From Streptococcus moroccensis (GTDB lineage: Bacteria; Bacillota; Bacilli; Lactobacillales; Streptococcaceae), in contig NZ_JAUSTM010000011.1 of the NCBI RefSeq assembly GCF_030812835.1, forward strand, positions 1 through 64,000: a DNA stretch of 64,000 bases. The letters run 5' to 3'. A program made the position numbers and the translations under genes. Shown piece after piece: positions 27,134-38,033 of this stretch; the stretch's first letter is position 1, and each line of letters opens with the position of its first letter. The notes beneath the pieces are model-generated. The model was not told the DNA's origin. It saw nothing but the letters and a program-made list of their open reading frames with translations, and ran no database searches.

Positions 27134-27196
27134 AACCAAATAATTTAGGTTTTTGATGGCATAAGCTTGATAACTAAATTATTTGGTTGTTTTTTT
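27134..27196 (+). terminator. Hairpin between binding-protein and permease genes
   Basis: AACCAAATAATTTAG (27134-27148) pairs perfectly over 15 bases with CTAAATTATTTGGTT (27174-27188), then GTTTTTTT. No new promoter is obvious before the permease, so I read it as a leaky terminator or 3-prime stabiliser that sets expression ratio. Confidence 0.75.
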
Positions 27197-27216
27197 AGAA
27201 GAATTGAGGGATTAGA

Positions 27217-28110
27217 ATGAAGAAAATGAATCCATTTTTAAAATCAAAAATAATGGGATGGTTATTTATCATTATTCCAACGTTTTTAATTATTTTATTT
27301 TATTTTTATCCAATGGTAGAGGCTTTCAAATTGTCACTTTCCTCTGGAAAAGGAAATAATTTATCTTTTGTGGGTTTGGATAACTATAAAATACTATTGA
27401 GTGACCCTGTCTTTATCAATGCTTTAAAGAATACGGTGTTATTCCTGGTAATTCAAGTTCCAGTTATGGTAGTGCTAGCCATGTTCTTTTCAGTCCTGTT
27501 GAATAACAAGTCATTGAAATTCAAAGGTATTTTTAGAACAATTGTATTTTTACCATCTGTTACTTCTTTAGTAGCTTATTCGATTGTATTTAAGTACCTT
27601 TTTTCAAATGATGGTATTATCAATAAGATTTTGATGAATCTTCATATTTTAGATGAACCGATATTATTTCTATCGGATAGCTTTTGGGCAAAAGTTGTTA
27701 TTATTATAGCAATAACTTGGCGTTGGACTGGCTATAATATGATCTTTTTCTTATCTGCCCTCCAAAATATTAATCCAGAAATCTATGAGGCGGCTGATGT
27801 GGATGGAGCTAGTTCGGTTCGTAAGTTTTTTAGTATTACTGCTCCTTTATTAAAACCAGTCATTCTCTTTACAACAATAACATCTACCATCGGAACGTTA
27901 CAGCTCTTTGATGAACCTATGAATATAACCCAAGGTGGACCAGGTGATGCTACAACAACGATTTCTCAATATATATATAATTTAAGTTTTAAATATACAC
28001 CTGACTTTGGATATGCAGCAGCAGTTTCATACGCAGTTGTAGCACTCGTAGTTATTTTGTCTATTGTTCAAACTCGGATTGGAGGACGCGATGAAACGAA
28101 AACGAAATAA
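27217..28110 (+). CDS. Sugar ABC transporter permease (first)
   Basis: A 297-residue MalF-like membrane protein with about six helices. The EAA loop EAADVDGASSVRKFFSITAP (about 190-210) contacts the ATPase. LFDEPMNITQGGPGDATTTI is typical of sugar permeases. It overlaps the next gene by 20 bases. No ATP-binding subunit is encoded nearby, so a shared ATPase such as MsmK is probably used, as in other streptococcal sugar importers. Confidence 0.9.
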   Translation: MKKMNPFLKSKIMGWLFIIIPTFLIILFYFYPMVEAFKLSLSSGKGNNLSFVGLDNYKILLSDPVFINALKNTVLFLVIQVPVMVVLAMFFSVLLNNKSLKFKGIFRTIVFLPSVTSLVAYSIVFKYLFSNDGIINKILMNLHILDEPILFLSDSFWAKVVIIIAITWRWTGYNMIFFLSALQNINPEIYEAADVDGASSVRKFFSITAPLLKPVILFTTITSTIGTLQLFDEPMNITQGGPGDATTTISQYIYNLSFKYTPDFGYAAAVSYAVVALVVILSIVQTRIGGRDETKTK

Positions 28111-28921
28111 AAATATAGCAACATATATATTCCTTATAGTTATGTCTATTGTTTTTGCTTTTCCATTCTATTTTTTGATTGTTAGTGCTACAAATTCTAG
28201 CATTGATGTAACTAATGGACGTATGCTTCCAGGAACACAATTATTTACAAATATAATAAATATTTTTAGCCAAACTGGGATGTTAAATGCCATGAAAAAC
28301 TCAGCAGTAGTCGCTTTATTTCAAACAGTGTTGGCACTCTTAATTGGATCGGCAGCTGGATACGGATTTGAAATATATCGAAGTAAAGGAAAAGATATTG
28401 TCTTCAATATAATTTTACTATCTATGATGGTGCCTTTTGCTGCTATTATGATCCCTCTGTTTAGACTTTTTGCTAAATTATCGAGTGTTTCATCTCTAAT
28501 TGGAATCAATTCTGTAGCGTCAATATTTTTACCATATATTGCAACAGCGTTCTTAATTTTTTATTTTAGGCAAAATACTAAAATGTTCCCAAGAGATTTA
28601 CTCGAAGCTGGCAGAATTGATGGTGTATCCGAAGTTGGTCTATTCTTTAAAATATATATGCCAACAATGAAAACAACTTATGCAGCAGCAGCGATTATTA
28701 CATTTATGAATAGCTGGAACAACTACCTTTGGCCATTAGTCGTTGTACAATCTCCTGAAAAACAAACTGTTCCGCTATTGATTTCACAATTAGGATCGAG
28801 TTACTCACCTGATTTTGGTATGATTATGGCTTCTGTTTTAATTGCCACTGTACCAACTTTAATCATATTCTTTCTCTTGCAAAAACATTTTGTTGCAGGG
28901 ATGTTGGGAGCTTCTAAATAA
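28091..28921 (+). CDS. Sugar ABC transporter permease (second)
   Basis: A 276-residue MalG-like permease with about six helices and the EAA loop EAGRIDGVSEVGLFFKIYMP. MNSWNNYLWPLVVV is typical of the family. ATG 28091 lies after GGAGG inside the end of the first permease; nine upstream residues in frame are not supported by a ribosome binding site. Last gene of the locus, followed by a terminator. Confidence 0.9.
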   Translation: MKRKRNKNIATYIFLIVMSIVFAFPFYFLIVSATNSSIDVTNGRMLPGTQLFTNIINIFSQTGMLNAMKNSAVVALFQTVLALLIGSAAGYGFEIYRSKGKDIVFNIILLSMMVPFAAIMIPLFRLFAKLSSVSSLIGINSVASIFLPYIATAFLIFYFRQNTKMFPRDLLEAGRIDGVSEVGLFFKIYMPTMKTTYAAAAIITFMNSWNNYLWPLVVVQSPEKQTVPLLISQLGSSYSPDFGMIMASVLIATVPTLIIFFLLQKHFVAGMLGASK

Positions 28922-28985
28922 CAAAATAATCTTGACCAGTAAATTACCTATTATCGCTTGGGATATCAAAAATTAAAAAATTATT

Positions 28986-29028
28986 AAAGGACCTTCTTTC
29001 TCACTAAAGAGCAGAAGGCCTTATTTTT
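28986..29028 (+). terminator. Terminator of the sugar ABC genes
   Basis: AAGGACCTTCT and AGAAGGCCTT form a stem with one mismatch; TTATTTTT follows. Confidence 0.75.
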
Positions 29029-29163
29029 AACCAAAAAAATTGAAATCAATTGATGTTCGTAAATCAAATATAAATATGGGTTAATAAAAAATTATTTTCT
29101 ATGAAGTCTATCAAGTTCCGATTTTAAATTTAAAACAGAAATTAAGGTCATTAAAATCATACC

Positions 29164-29220
29164 ATAATATCAGTTTTTCATAGGATTTTGTCAGAAATCC
29201 CCTTAAAAAAAGATTATAAT
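29164..29220 (+). promoter_or_regulatory. Conserved activator-type promoter element, copy 2 (Cof-SGNH operon)
   Basis: ATAATATCAGTTTTTCATAG begins 51 bases before a perfect TATAAT (29215-29220). This is the same spacing as at 15855, 30811 and 36384. The -35 position holds CAGAAA, not TTGACA. Confidence 0.75.
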
Positions 29221-29244
29221 AATAAGAGATAATGGAGGTATGAC

Positions 29245-30093
29245 ATGATAAAAGTGATTGCAAGTGATTTAGATGGGACTTTGTTGGACGCGTCAGGCAA
29301 TATTGATCGTAAGCGATTTGCCAAGGTGCTGGATGCATTAGACCACAGAGGGATCCGATTTGTGGCGGCAACAGGCAACAGCATGCACCGGATTGAGATG
29401 ATTTTTGACGGCTTTACGGATCGCATATCCTATGTCGCCGAAAACGGTGCCTATGTGCTTGATCAGGATGAGCCCATCGCCCATAAAGTCATTGCCCACA
29501 GTGATGCCTTGGCCTTTCTGGATTACTTTAAGGACAATTGGGAGGACTACCGGATCACTGTCACTTACGAGGATGCGATCTACATGGTCAGTGACCAGTT
29601 TGGGATCGATGCCTTTAGCAAGATTGCACCAGAGCAGATGGCCCTTTTTCGGTCCCGCATTCGCAAGATCGATGATTTTGGCCAGCTTCCAGATGGCACT
29701 ATTATGAAGCTTGGCATGATTCTGCCAGAGGCAGAGTGTGACGCCATTATGACAGATTTTAACCATCATTTTTCCGGCAGTTTAATCGCGACCACTAGCG
29801 GATATGGGGCAGTTGACATCATGCCTAAAGGGGTCCATAAGGCTTGGGGCTTGGAGCAGTTGTTGACGCGCTGGGGCATCGCCGCCAGCGAGGTCATGGC
29901 CTTTGGGGATGGCGGAAACGACTATGAAATGTTACAATTAGCTCAATACAGTTATGCCATGGATAACGCGCCGGACTTCGTCAAGGCGGCAGCTAAGCAT
30001 GTGGCGCCAAACCATGACGAACATGGTGTGTTAACAATTATTGAGCAATTTTTAAAAGGAGAGATTCACGATGACGGAGGGAAAGTTATTTAG
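29245..30093 (+). CDS. Cof-type HAD phosphatase
   Basis: A 282-residue HAD hydrolase: motif I DLDGTLL (Asp8, Asp10), motif II in AATGNS, motif IV GDGGNDYEML near residue 230, with a large IIB cap between. Substrate is likely a phosphorylated sugar or cofactor. It overlaps the SGNH hydrolase gene by 23 bases and shares the promoter element with three GH1 operons, so it may handle an intermediate or by-product of phospho-glycoside breakdown. That link is inferred. GGAGG precedes the ATG. GC content is higher than in the galactoside genes just upstream. Confidence 0.88.
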   Translation: MIKVIASDLDGTLLDASGNIDRKRFAKVLDALDHRGIRFVAATGNSMHRIEMIFDGFTDRISYVAENGAYVLDQDEPIAHKVIAHSDALAFLDYFKDNWEDYRITVTYEDAIYMVSDQFGIDAFSKIAPEQMALFRSRIRKIDDFGQLPDGTIMKLGMILPEAECDAIMTDFNHHFSGSLIATTSGYGAVDIMPKGVHKAWGLEQLLTRWGIAASEVMAFGDGGNDYEMLQLAQYSYAMDNAPDFVKAAAKHVAPNHDEHGVLTIIEQFLKGEIHDDGGKVI

Positions 30094-30703
30094 CCAAGCA
30101 GAGGAGCTGGCCTTTCGCCAATTAAGCCTTGAAGAGCAGCAAGAGGCTCTCTTAGCCAAATACCAAGAGCGCAACCCGCAGGCCCAGACCGGTGGTCTCG
30201 TCCTAGCTGGCGATTCCTTGACAGAGTTTCTCCCGCACCAAAAGCTTGCGGCAAATGGCCCTGTCTATAACAGAGGGATTCGTGGGACAGGCATTGCTTT
30301 TTTAAAAGACCATGTAAAGGAACTTATCTTAGACCTCAAGCCTAGCCGTTTGGTATTACTTATCGGGACCAATGACCTCATGTTTGGCATGGCCCCAGAA
30401 AGCCTGGCTGAGGAGATCAGAGAGCTACTGGATATTATTCAGGCAGAACTTCCAACCTGCGACATTTACCTCCAAAGCCTTTACCCGAGACAGGATTCTC
30501 CCCAGTGGGGGCCTGCCTTAACTGACGAGGTAGAGGTGGCCAATCTTTACCTTCGTAACCTGACAGGGATCACCTATATCGACCTGCACAGCCAACTGAC
30601 CATGCCAGACCAAACCCTCAATCCAGACTACACTAGAGATGGCGTTCACCTTACCATGCCCGGCTATCAGGTGGTTTTAGAGAGGTTGGGGGAAATATTA
30701 TAA
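30071..30703 (+). CDS. SGNH/GDSL-family hydrolase
   Basis: A 210-residue cytosolic esterase of the SGNH type. Blocks visible: GDSLTE near residue 48 (nucleophile Ser), the Gly of RGIRGTG, IGTND with the oxyanion Asn near residue 100, and DGVHLTMPGY near residue 196 with the Asp/His pair. No signal peptide. Such enzymes often remove acetyl or other acyl groups from sugars. It is translationally coupled to the Cof phosphatase and precedes a GH1 gene, which supports a role in deacylating imported glycosides. A terminator follows at 30710-30749. Confidence 0.87.
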   Translation: MTEGKLFSQAEELAFRQLSLEEQQEALLAKYQERNPQAQTGGLVLAGDSLTEFLPHQKLAANGPVYNRGIRGTGIAFLKDHVKELILDLKPSRLVLLIGTNDLMFGMAPESLAEEIRELLDIIQAELPTCDIYLQSLYPRQDSPQWGPALTDEVEVANLYLRNLTGITYIDLHSQLTMPDQTLNPDYTRDGVHLTMPGYQVVLERLGEIL

Positions 30704-30709
30704 GACGAG

Positions 30710-30749
30710 ATCCGATTATGCCCACTTGCTTGCCATAATCGGATTTTTC
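30710..30749 (+). terminator. Terminator of the Cof-SGNH operon
   Basis: ATCCGATTATG (30710-30720) pairs with CATAATCGGAT (30734-30744), then TTTTT. Confidence 0.88.
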
Positions 30750-30806
30750 ATGTCATACTAGGCAAAGGAAGGTATACTGTCTTCCTTTTTGTCTATTTTT
30801 ATTCCC

Positions 30807-30867
30807 TAGAATAATACCAGTTTTCAATAGAATAACACAGGAAAACCTTTGCAGGTCGTGCTATACT
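30807..30867 (+). promoter_or_regulatory. Conserved activator-type promoter element, copy 3 (third GH1)
   Basis: TAGAATAA at 30807 and again at 30828 form a direct repeat with 21-bp period, the spacing bound by AraC-type dimers or double domains. The core ATAATACCAGTTTTCAATAG (30811-30830) starts 51 bases before the -10 box TATACT (30862-30867). No proper -35 box. Confidence 0.78.
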
Positions 30868-30892
30868 ATAGTTATGAAAAAATAATGAGTGA

Positions 30893-32365
<1,473 letters not shown>

Positions 32366-32381
32366 AGACGGATAAGACAAG

Positions 32382-32418
32382 GAGGCTGGGCGTGATGCCC
32401 AACCTCTATTGGTCTTTT
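32382..32418 (+). terminator. Hairpin after the third GH1 gene
   Basis: GAGGCTGGGC, loop GTGAT, GCCCAACCTC, then TATTGGTCTTTT. The T-run is delayed, so termination may be partial. Confidence 0.55.
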
Positions 32419-32438
32419 GCTGGAAAGAAGGGATTGAA

Positions 32439-32795
32439 ATGACTGAGGATCTACAAGCCCTACTGGATGCATTAAACTATGCTTACCGCAAACTCGAAGC
32501 CCTAACGAGACCTGGTTGTTTCGAGTTCTTTTTGGGAGGTTTTGTGTCAAGTATGGTTAAGCAATCTCACATAGAAGAAGCAGACATTAGTTTAAAAATC
32601 GTGGGCATTCATTTTCGAGCAGTTCAGCAAAAATACCCGGAAATAGCTGAGTCATTATCAGATGATTTAGTCTTTATGGATGATGAGACCCTGTTCTCGG
32701 GTAAAATAGACCGTGAGCAGGTTGTGATTGTTCAGAAATCTTTGGAACACACTATTCATAAGGTCAAAGAATTAGTGGTATCTCAGCCGTTCTAG
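32439..32795 (+). CDS. Small hypothetical protein
   Basis: A 118-residue cytosolic protein that I do not recognise. It is acidic at the N-terminus (MTEDLQALLDALN), predicted mostly helical, with no membrane segment and no obvious catalytic motif. ATG 32439 is chosen for the AAGAAGGG just upstream; an earlier ATG at 32409 lies in the hairpin region. It precedes the histidine phosphatase pair by 11 bases and may be co-transcribed with them. Function unknown. Confidence 0.65.
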   Translation: MTEDLQALLDALNYAYRKLEALTRPGCFEFFLGGFVSSMVKQSHIEEADISLKIVGIHFRAVQQKYPEIAESLSDDLVFMDDETLFSGKIDREQVVIVQKSLEHTIHKVKELVVSQPF

Positions 32796-32806
32796 AAAGG
32801 AACGTT

Positions 32807-33451
32807 ATGACAACAAAACTCTATCTCATGCGGCACGGGCAGACGCGTTTTAATGCCCAAGGTAGGATTCAAGGAGCATCGGATTCGCCCTTGACGGACC
32901 TGGGGATTGAGCAGGCCCTTGCTGCCAAGGCTTATTTTGATCAGCAAAACATCTCTTTTGATGCTATTTACACATCAACCCAGGAGCGGGCTTGTGACAC
33001 CGCAGAGTTGGTAACAGGTCGGACAGACTACACCCGCCTAAAAGGGCTCAAGGAGATTGATTTTGGCGCTTTTGAAGGTCAGCAGGAGTTTCTCAATCCG
33101 CCCTTGCAAAAAGACATCGGTTATGGGGATTACTTTGTGACCTATGGTGGAGAAGGGTCTCTGGCTGCGCGCCAGCGTATGGGAGATACCATTCGACAGA
33201 TTGTGGGAGACAATGATGGGAAAACAGTTTTGGTCGTGAGTCACGGTGGGGCTATTGCCCAGTTTTACCGAGGGGTATTAGCTGATCCACCGCAAGTTAG
33301 AATGCGCAACTGCGCTATTTTAGACTTTGAAGTGACTGGGTCACAGTTTGAATTATTCTCAATCTACGACCCTGTGGCCGGTGAGTTCTTGTACGATCAA
33401 GAACACGGGGTTCCCAAGGACCTGGAATTAAGATTTGGAGAAACAACATGA
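32807..33451 (+). CDS. Histidine phosphatase family protein (first of pair)
   Basis: A 214-residue phosphoglycerate-mutase-like phosphatase. LMRHGQTRFN near residue 7 contains the phospho-accepting His of the RHG motif; STQERACDTAEL and VSHGG give the other active-site Arg and His. Small members act on sugar phosphates, phosphoglycerates or nucleotides, and the exact substrate cannot be assigned. It overlaps the next gene by four bases (ATGA). GGAACG precedes the start. Confidence 0.88.
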   Translation: MTTKLYLMRHGQTRFNAQGRIQGASDSPLTDLGIEQALAAKAYFDQQNISFDAIYTSTQERACDTAELVTGRTDYTRLKGLKEIDFGAFEGQQEFLNPPLQKDIGYGDYFVTYGGEGSLAARQRMGDTIRQIVGDNDGKTVLVVSHGGAIAQFYRGVLADPPQVRMRNCAILDFEVTGSQFELFSIYDPVAGEFLYDQEHGVPKDLELRFGETT

Positions 33452-34032
33452 CAAAAACACTTTATTTGATGCGACATGGGCAGACGAGACTTAATGTCGA
33501 AGGCAGGGTCCAAGGGGCTTACGATTCGCCTTTGACAGACTTGGGAATTGCTCAAGCAGGCATGGCTAAGGATTATTTTGAAACAAATGGCATTCGCTTT
33601 GACCAGGTCTATTCGTCAACCCAGGAGCGGGCCAGTGATACAGCAGAAATCGTCTCTGGGCAAGTGCCTACACGCCTTAAAGCTATCAAGGAAATGGATT
33701 TTGGCACCTTTGAAGCAAAAGAAGAACGGCTCTTGCCTGTTCACCGTCCGGGGACCAAGTCTTTTGAAGACCAGCTGGTTCCCTATGGAGGGGAGGATAT
33801 TCGCTTGGTTGGCAAGCGCGTTTATGAGGGCTTGCTAGCAGTTTTGGACCAGGCGTCTGATGGTGACACCTTGCTAGCGGTTAGTCATGGGGCGGCTATG
33901 TGGGGCTTTATCCTGCATATTGATGCGGTTTTACCAGAGGGAGCACGCTTTGGCAATTGTGCCATTTGCAGACTGACCTACGCGGAAGGCGAATTGACAC
34001 TGGAAGCAGTCATTGATCCAACGGCGCAATAA
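33448..34032 (+). CDS. Histidine phosphatase family protein (second of pair)
   Basis: A 194-residue paralogue of the preceding gene with the same motifs: LMRHGQTRLN, STQERASDTAEI and VSHGAAMWG. The N-terminal 60 residues of the two are very alike, the C-terminal halves less so, which suggests tandem duplication followed by divergence. Start codon overlaps the upstream stop, so the pair is translationally coupled. The aldo/keto reductase gene follows after 27 bases. Confidence 0.88.
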   Translation: MTKTLYLMRHGQTRLNVEGRVQGAYDSPLTDLGIAQAGMAKDYFETNGIRFDQVYSSTQERASDTAEIVSGQVPTRLKAIKEMDFGTFEAKEERLLPVHRPGTKSFEDQLVPYGGEDIRLVGKRVYEGLLAVLDQASDGDTLLAVSHGAAMWGFILHIDAVLPEGARFGNCAICRLTYAEGELTLEAVIDPTAQ

Positions 34033-34059
34033 GAAGAATAGGCATGAAAGGAGAAGCAG

Positions 34060-35061
34060 ATGGAAAAACGACGCTTAGGACAAAGTGACCTCATGGTCTC
34101 TCGGATTTGTCTGGGATGCATGGGCTTTGGTGACGCTACCGATGGTCCACATTCTTGGACTTTAAACAAAGAAGATAGCCGAGCCATCATCAAGCAAGCC
34201 CTGGAAGCAGGCATAACCTTTTTTGACACGGCCTTAGGCTATCAAAATGGCTCTAGCGAACGCTTTGTAGGTCGGGCGCTACGCGACTTTGCCAAACGTG
34301 AAGAAGTTGTGCTTGCGACAAAATTCCTACCCCGTTCTAAAGAAGATATTGAATCAGGCGTCTCTGGTCGCGCTCACATTGAGCGCTCACTTGAGCAGAG
34401 TCTGGATAACCTTGGCATGGACTACATTGACCTTTACATCTACCATATCTGGGACTATAATACGCCGATTGAGGAGGTTATGGATACCCTAAATGGTGCT
34501 ATTGAGGCTGGTAAGGTCCGTGAAATCGGGATTGCCAACTGCTTTGCTTGGCAATTAGCCAAGGCTAATGCCTACGCTGATAAGATGGGCTACAAGCGTT
34601 TTATCTCGGTACAAAGTCACTACAACCTTATCATGCGCGAAGACGAGCGCGAACTTATGACCTATTGCCAAGAAGAGGGCATTGCAACAACGCCTTACTC
34701 TGCACTAGCAGGTGGTCGCTTGTCGCGTTTACCGGGTGTGACGACCAAGCGCTTGGAAGAGGATAAGTTTGCCCAGTCCAAATATGACCAAACTGCTGAA
34801 GAAGATAACAAAATCATCGCGCGTGTGGCAGAGTTGGCAGACAAATACCAGACCAGCATGACGGCTGTGTCTCTGGCCTGGCTCTTAACCAGAGTGGATG
34901 CGCCAGTTGTTGGGGCAACGAAACCGCACCACCTAGAAGGGCCACTTGAGGCTCTTGACCTCAAACTGAGTTCAGAAGACCTGGCCTATCTGGAAGAACT
35001 CTACCTTCCGCATGCCCTGTCAGGTGTCATGGCTCAGAACACTTATAAACCTCGCCGATAG
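34060..35061 (+). CDS. Aldo/keto reductase
   Basis: A 333-residue TIM-barrel oxidoreductase, expected to use NADPH to reduce aldehydes or ketones or act on sugar derivatives. Catalytic residues are visible in FFDTALGY (Asp and Tyr), ATKF (Lys) and YIYHIWDY (His). The cofactor region near the C-terminus (VVGATKPHHLEG) is of the bacterial AKR type. A ribosome binding site GGAGAAG precedes the ATG. Last gene of the run from 32439; a bidirectional hairpin follows. Confidence 0.9.
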   Translation: MEKRRLGQSDLMVSRICLGCMGFGDATDGPHSWTLNKEDSRAIIKQALEAGITFFDTALGYQNGSSERFVGRALRDFAKREEVVLATKFLPRSKEDIESGVSGRAHIERSLEQSLDNLGMDYIDLYIYHIWDYNTPIEEVMDTLNGAIEAGKVREIGIANCFAWQLAKANAYADKMGYKRFISVQSHYNLIMREDERELMTYCQEEGIATTPYSALAGGRLSRLPGVTTKRLEEDKFAQSKYDQTAEEDNKIIARVAELADKYQTSMTAVSLAWLLTRVDAPVVGATKPHHLEGPLEALDLKLSSEDLAYLEELYLPHALSGVMAQNTYKPRR

Positions 35062-35090
35062 GATTAAGGATGAGGTTTTAACAAATTACA

Positions 35091-35120
35091 AAAAAACGAG
35101 GCTGAATAGTCTCGTTTTAA
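35091..35120. terminator. Bidirectional terminator
   Basis: AAAACGAG (35093-35100) and CTCGTTTT (35111-35118), with A- and T-runs outside both arms. It serves the aldo/keto reductase gene and the convergent membrane protein gene. Confidence 0.8.
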
Positions 35121-36317
35121 TTATGGTGTAAATGGAGGTTTGGAAATGTATTGCAAGGCGATACGATTTTCAGGTTTGGAATCATGTAAGTAGATAACCG
35201 CTAAAAAGAGAAACTCTAAAGGCTTCATTAGGACGTAAATGATGTCTGCCTGCCAAGCTTTTTTGATATGACGAGACAGTGGATACCCATAACGGTCATA
35301 GAGGCATCGGATAGCAAGGTGGATTTTGGGCAGACGTTCTTCAAGAATTTGTTCAAAGGCATTGGCGATACAGAGCTGGCGATTGACCACAACACGTCTT
35401 CCGTGGCGAACTCCCATACGGATTGGTTTTACAATCTTACGGTGTCCACTAGCTCCCACAGTACAGAGGTAGTGCTCGTCATAATAAGCGTTAGGAGGAG
35501 CTATTCTTTGCGACAAGGTCCAATCACTCGTCTCTGTCCATGCCTTAATAAGGCTGTCTGGCTCTTGGCCTAAAAGAATCGTTATCATAATGATAAAACC
35601 AAGCAAAGGTAATGTAAAGAGCAGGGCTAGGAGAGGTAAAGAGGGCGCTGAATTTAGGAATTTAACCCAAGATTGAGGGATTTTCCTAGAGAAAGGTCTC
35701 TCAGCACAGTAGTCAGGCCATTGAATGACAGTATATAAAATGCTTCTGATAAAAATGAGGATGAGATTTATCGGAAAAAGATAGAGAAAAAGGTAGATAG
35801 CGTCATTTTCCTGAGCTAATATGGCTAACTGAATCATCCAGGTGAGACAAAATACGATTCCTAAGTAGAGGCTACTGATGGCTAAAACGGTGACTAAAGG
35901 CGGAAAACTTTGAAAACTAGCATAATTTAGTAAAAAGTAGCCTCCAAAAACGAAAATAGTTAACAGGAAAATGCTGGGAAAACTCCCTGACCAAAGGATT
36001 TGATGGCGTTCACTGTTATAGACGACCTCCGACCAAGTGCTATTGGTCACATGAAAACTGATGTCTAGGAGTAAATAACTAAAGAGACTGCCTAAGAAAA
36101 TGGTCCAGAAATCTGTTATGGCATGGGAAGTAGATTTCTTGTGATAAACGCTCGAAAGGTATAGAATGTTTTTGAACGTTAAAAAGAACGGTGTTCCTAA
36201 GAAAAACAAGATTAAGCCAATCGCTTGAATAAATACGATTACGGTATCGAAACCTAAGAAAATACTAGCTAAGATAGCAATAATAATTAAGCTGATGGAG
36301 ATGTTTCTTTTGTTCAT
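35121..36317 (-). CDS. Multi-pass membrane protein of unknown function
   Basis: A 398-residue protein with about seven hydrophobic segments in residues 1-270 and a soluble C-terminal part of about 125 residues. That part has a conserved-looking stretch, GHRKIVKPIRMGVRHGRR, followed by VVVNRQLCIANAFEQ. It reminds me of the DUF6688 group, which I cannot confirm. No transport or enzyme motif is recognisable. It is divergent from the fourth GH1 gene, whose activator element lies in the shared upstream region, so co-regulation is possible. A GGAG ribosome binding site precedes the ATG. Confidence 0.75.
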   Translation of the reverse strand: MNKRNISISLIIIAILASIFLGFDTVIVFIQAIGLILFFLGTPFFLTFKNILYLSSVYHKKSTSHAITDFWTIFLGSLFSYLLLDISFHVTNSTWSEVVYNSERHQILWSGSFPSIFLLTIFVFGGYFLLNYASFQSFPPLVTVLAISSLYLGIVFCLTWMIQLAILAQENDAIYLFLYLFPINLILIFIRSILYTVIQWPDYCAERPFSRKIPQSWVKFLNSAPSLPLLALLFTLPLLGFIIMITILLGQEPDSLIKAWTETSDWTLSQRIAPPNAYYDEHYLCTVGASGHRKIVKPIRMGVRHGRRVVVNRQLCIANAFEQILEERLPKIHLAIRCLYDRYGYPLSRHIKKAWQADIIYVLMKPLEFLFLAVIYLHDSKPENRIALQYISKPPFTP

Positions 36318-36379
36318 AGTGTTCCTCCAAGTCTATCATACAATAATTGGTTTTAAATAGCTATCAAAAGAAAACATCT

Positions 36380-36440
36380 TAGAATAGTATCAGTTTTTCG
36401 TAGAAAAAGACAAGAAAAGGTTTGCAGAAAACAGTAAAAT
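36380..36440 (+). promoter_or_regulatory. Conserved activator-type promoter element, copy 4 (fourth GH1)
   Basis: TAGAATAG (36380) and TAGAAAAA (36401) repeat at 21 bp. The core ATAGTATCAGTTTTTCGTAG (36384-36403) starts 51 bases before the -10 box TAAAAT (36435-36440). The -35 position holds AAGAAA. Confidence 0.78.
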
Positions 36441-36448
36441 AGAATTAA

Positions 36449-37909
<1,461 letters not shown>

Positions 37910-37918
37910 TTTGGCTCC

Positions 37919-37954
37919 AACTCACTCGGTACTCCTTAGCCGAGTGAGTTTTTT
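37919..37954 (+). terminator. Terminator of the fourth GH1 gene
   Basis: AACTCACTCGG (37919-37929) pairs perfectly with CCGAGTGAGTT (37940-37950), then TTTT. Confidence 0.9.
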
Positions 37955-38033
37955 GAGCTAAGAGGTTGAGCAGGGCTATCAAGCATGGTAAACTATAACA
38001 GAAGGCACAGAAAGGGTTGAGACAAGTTAAGAC

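Larger units (their letters stand above)
28922..29244. other. Intergenic region after the galactoside locus
   Basis: Holds a terminator: AAGGACCTTCT pairs with AGAAGGCCTT (about 28987-29022) followed by ATTTTT. AT-rich sequence without a gene follows, then the conserved promoter element at 29164. Confidence 0.7.

Noticed and set aside
29338-29769. 143-codon frame opposite the Cof phosphatase gene
   Set aside because: Antisense to a gene with all HAD motifs; no ribosome binding site or family resemblance.
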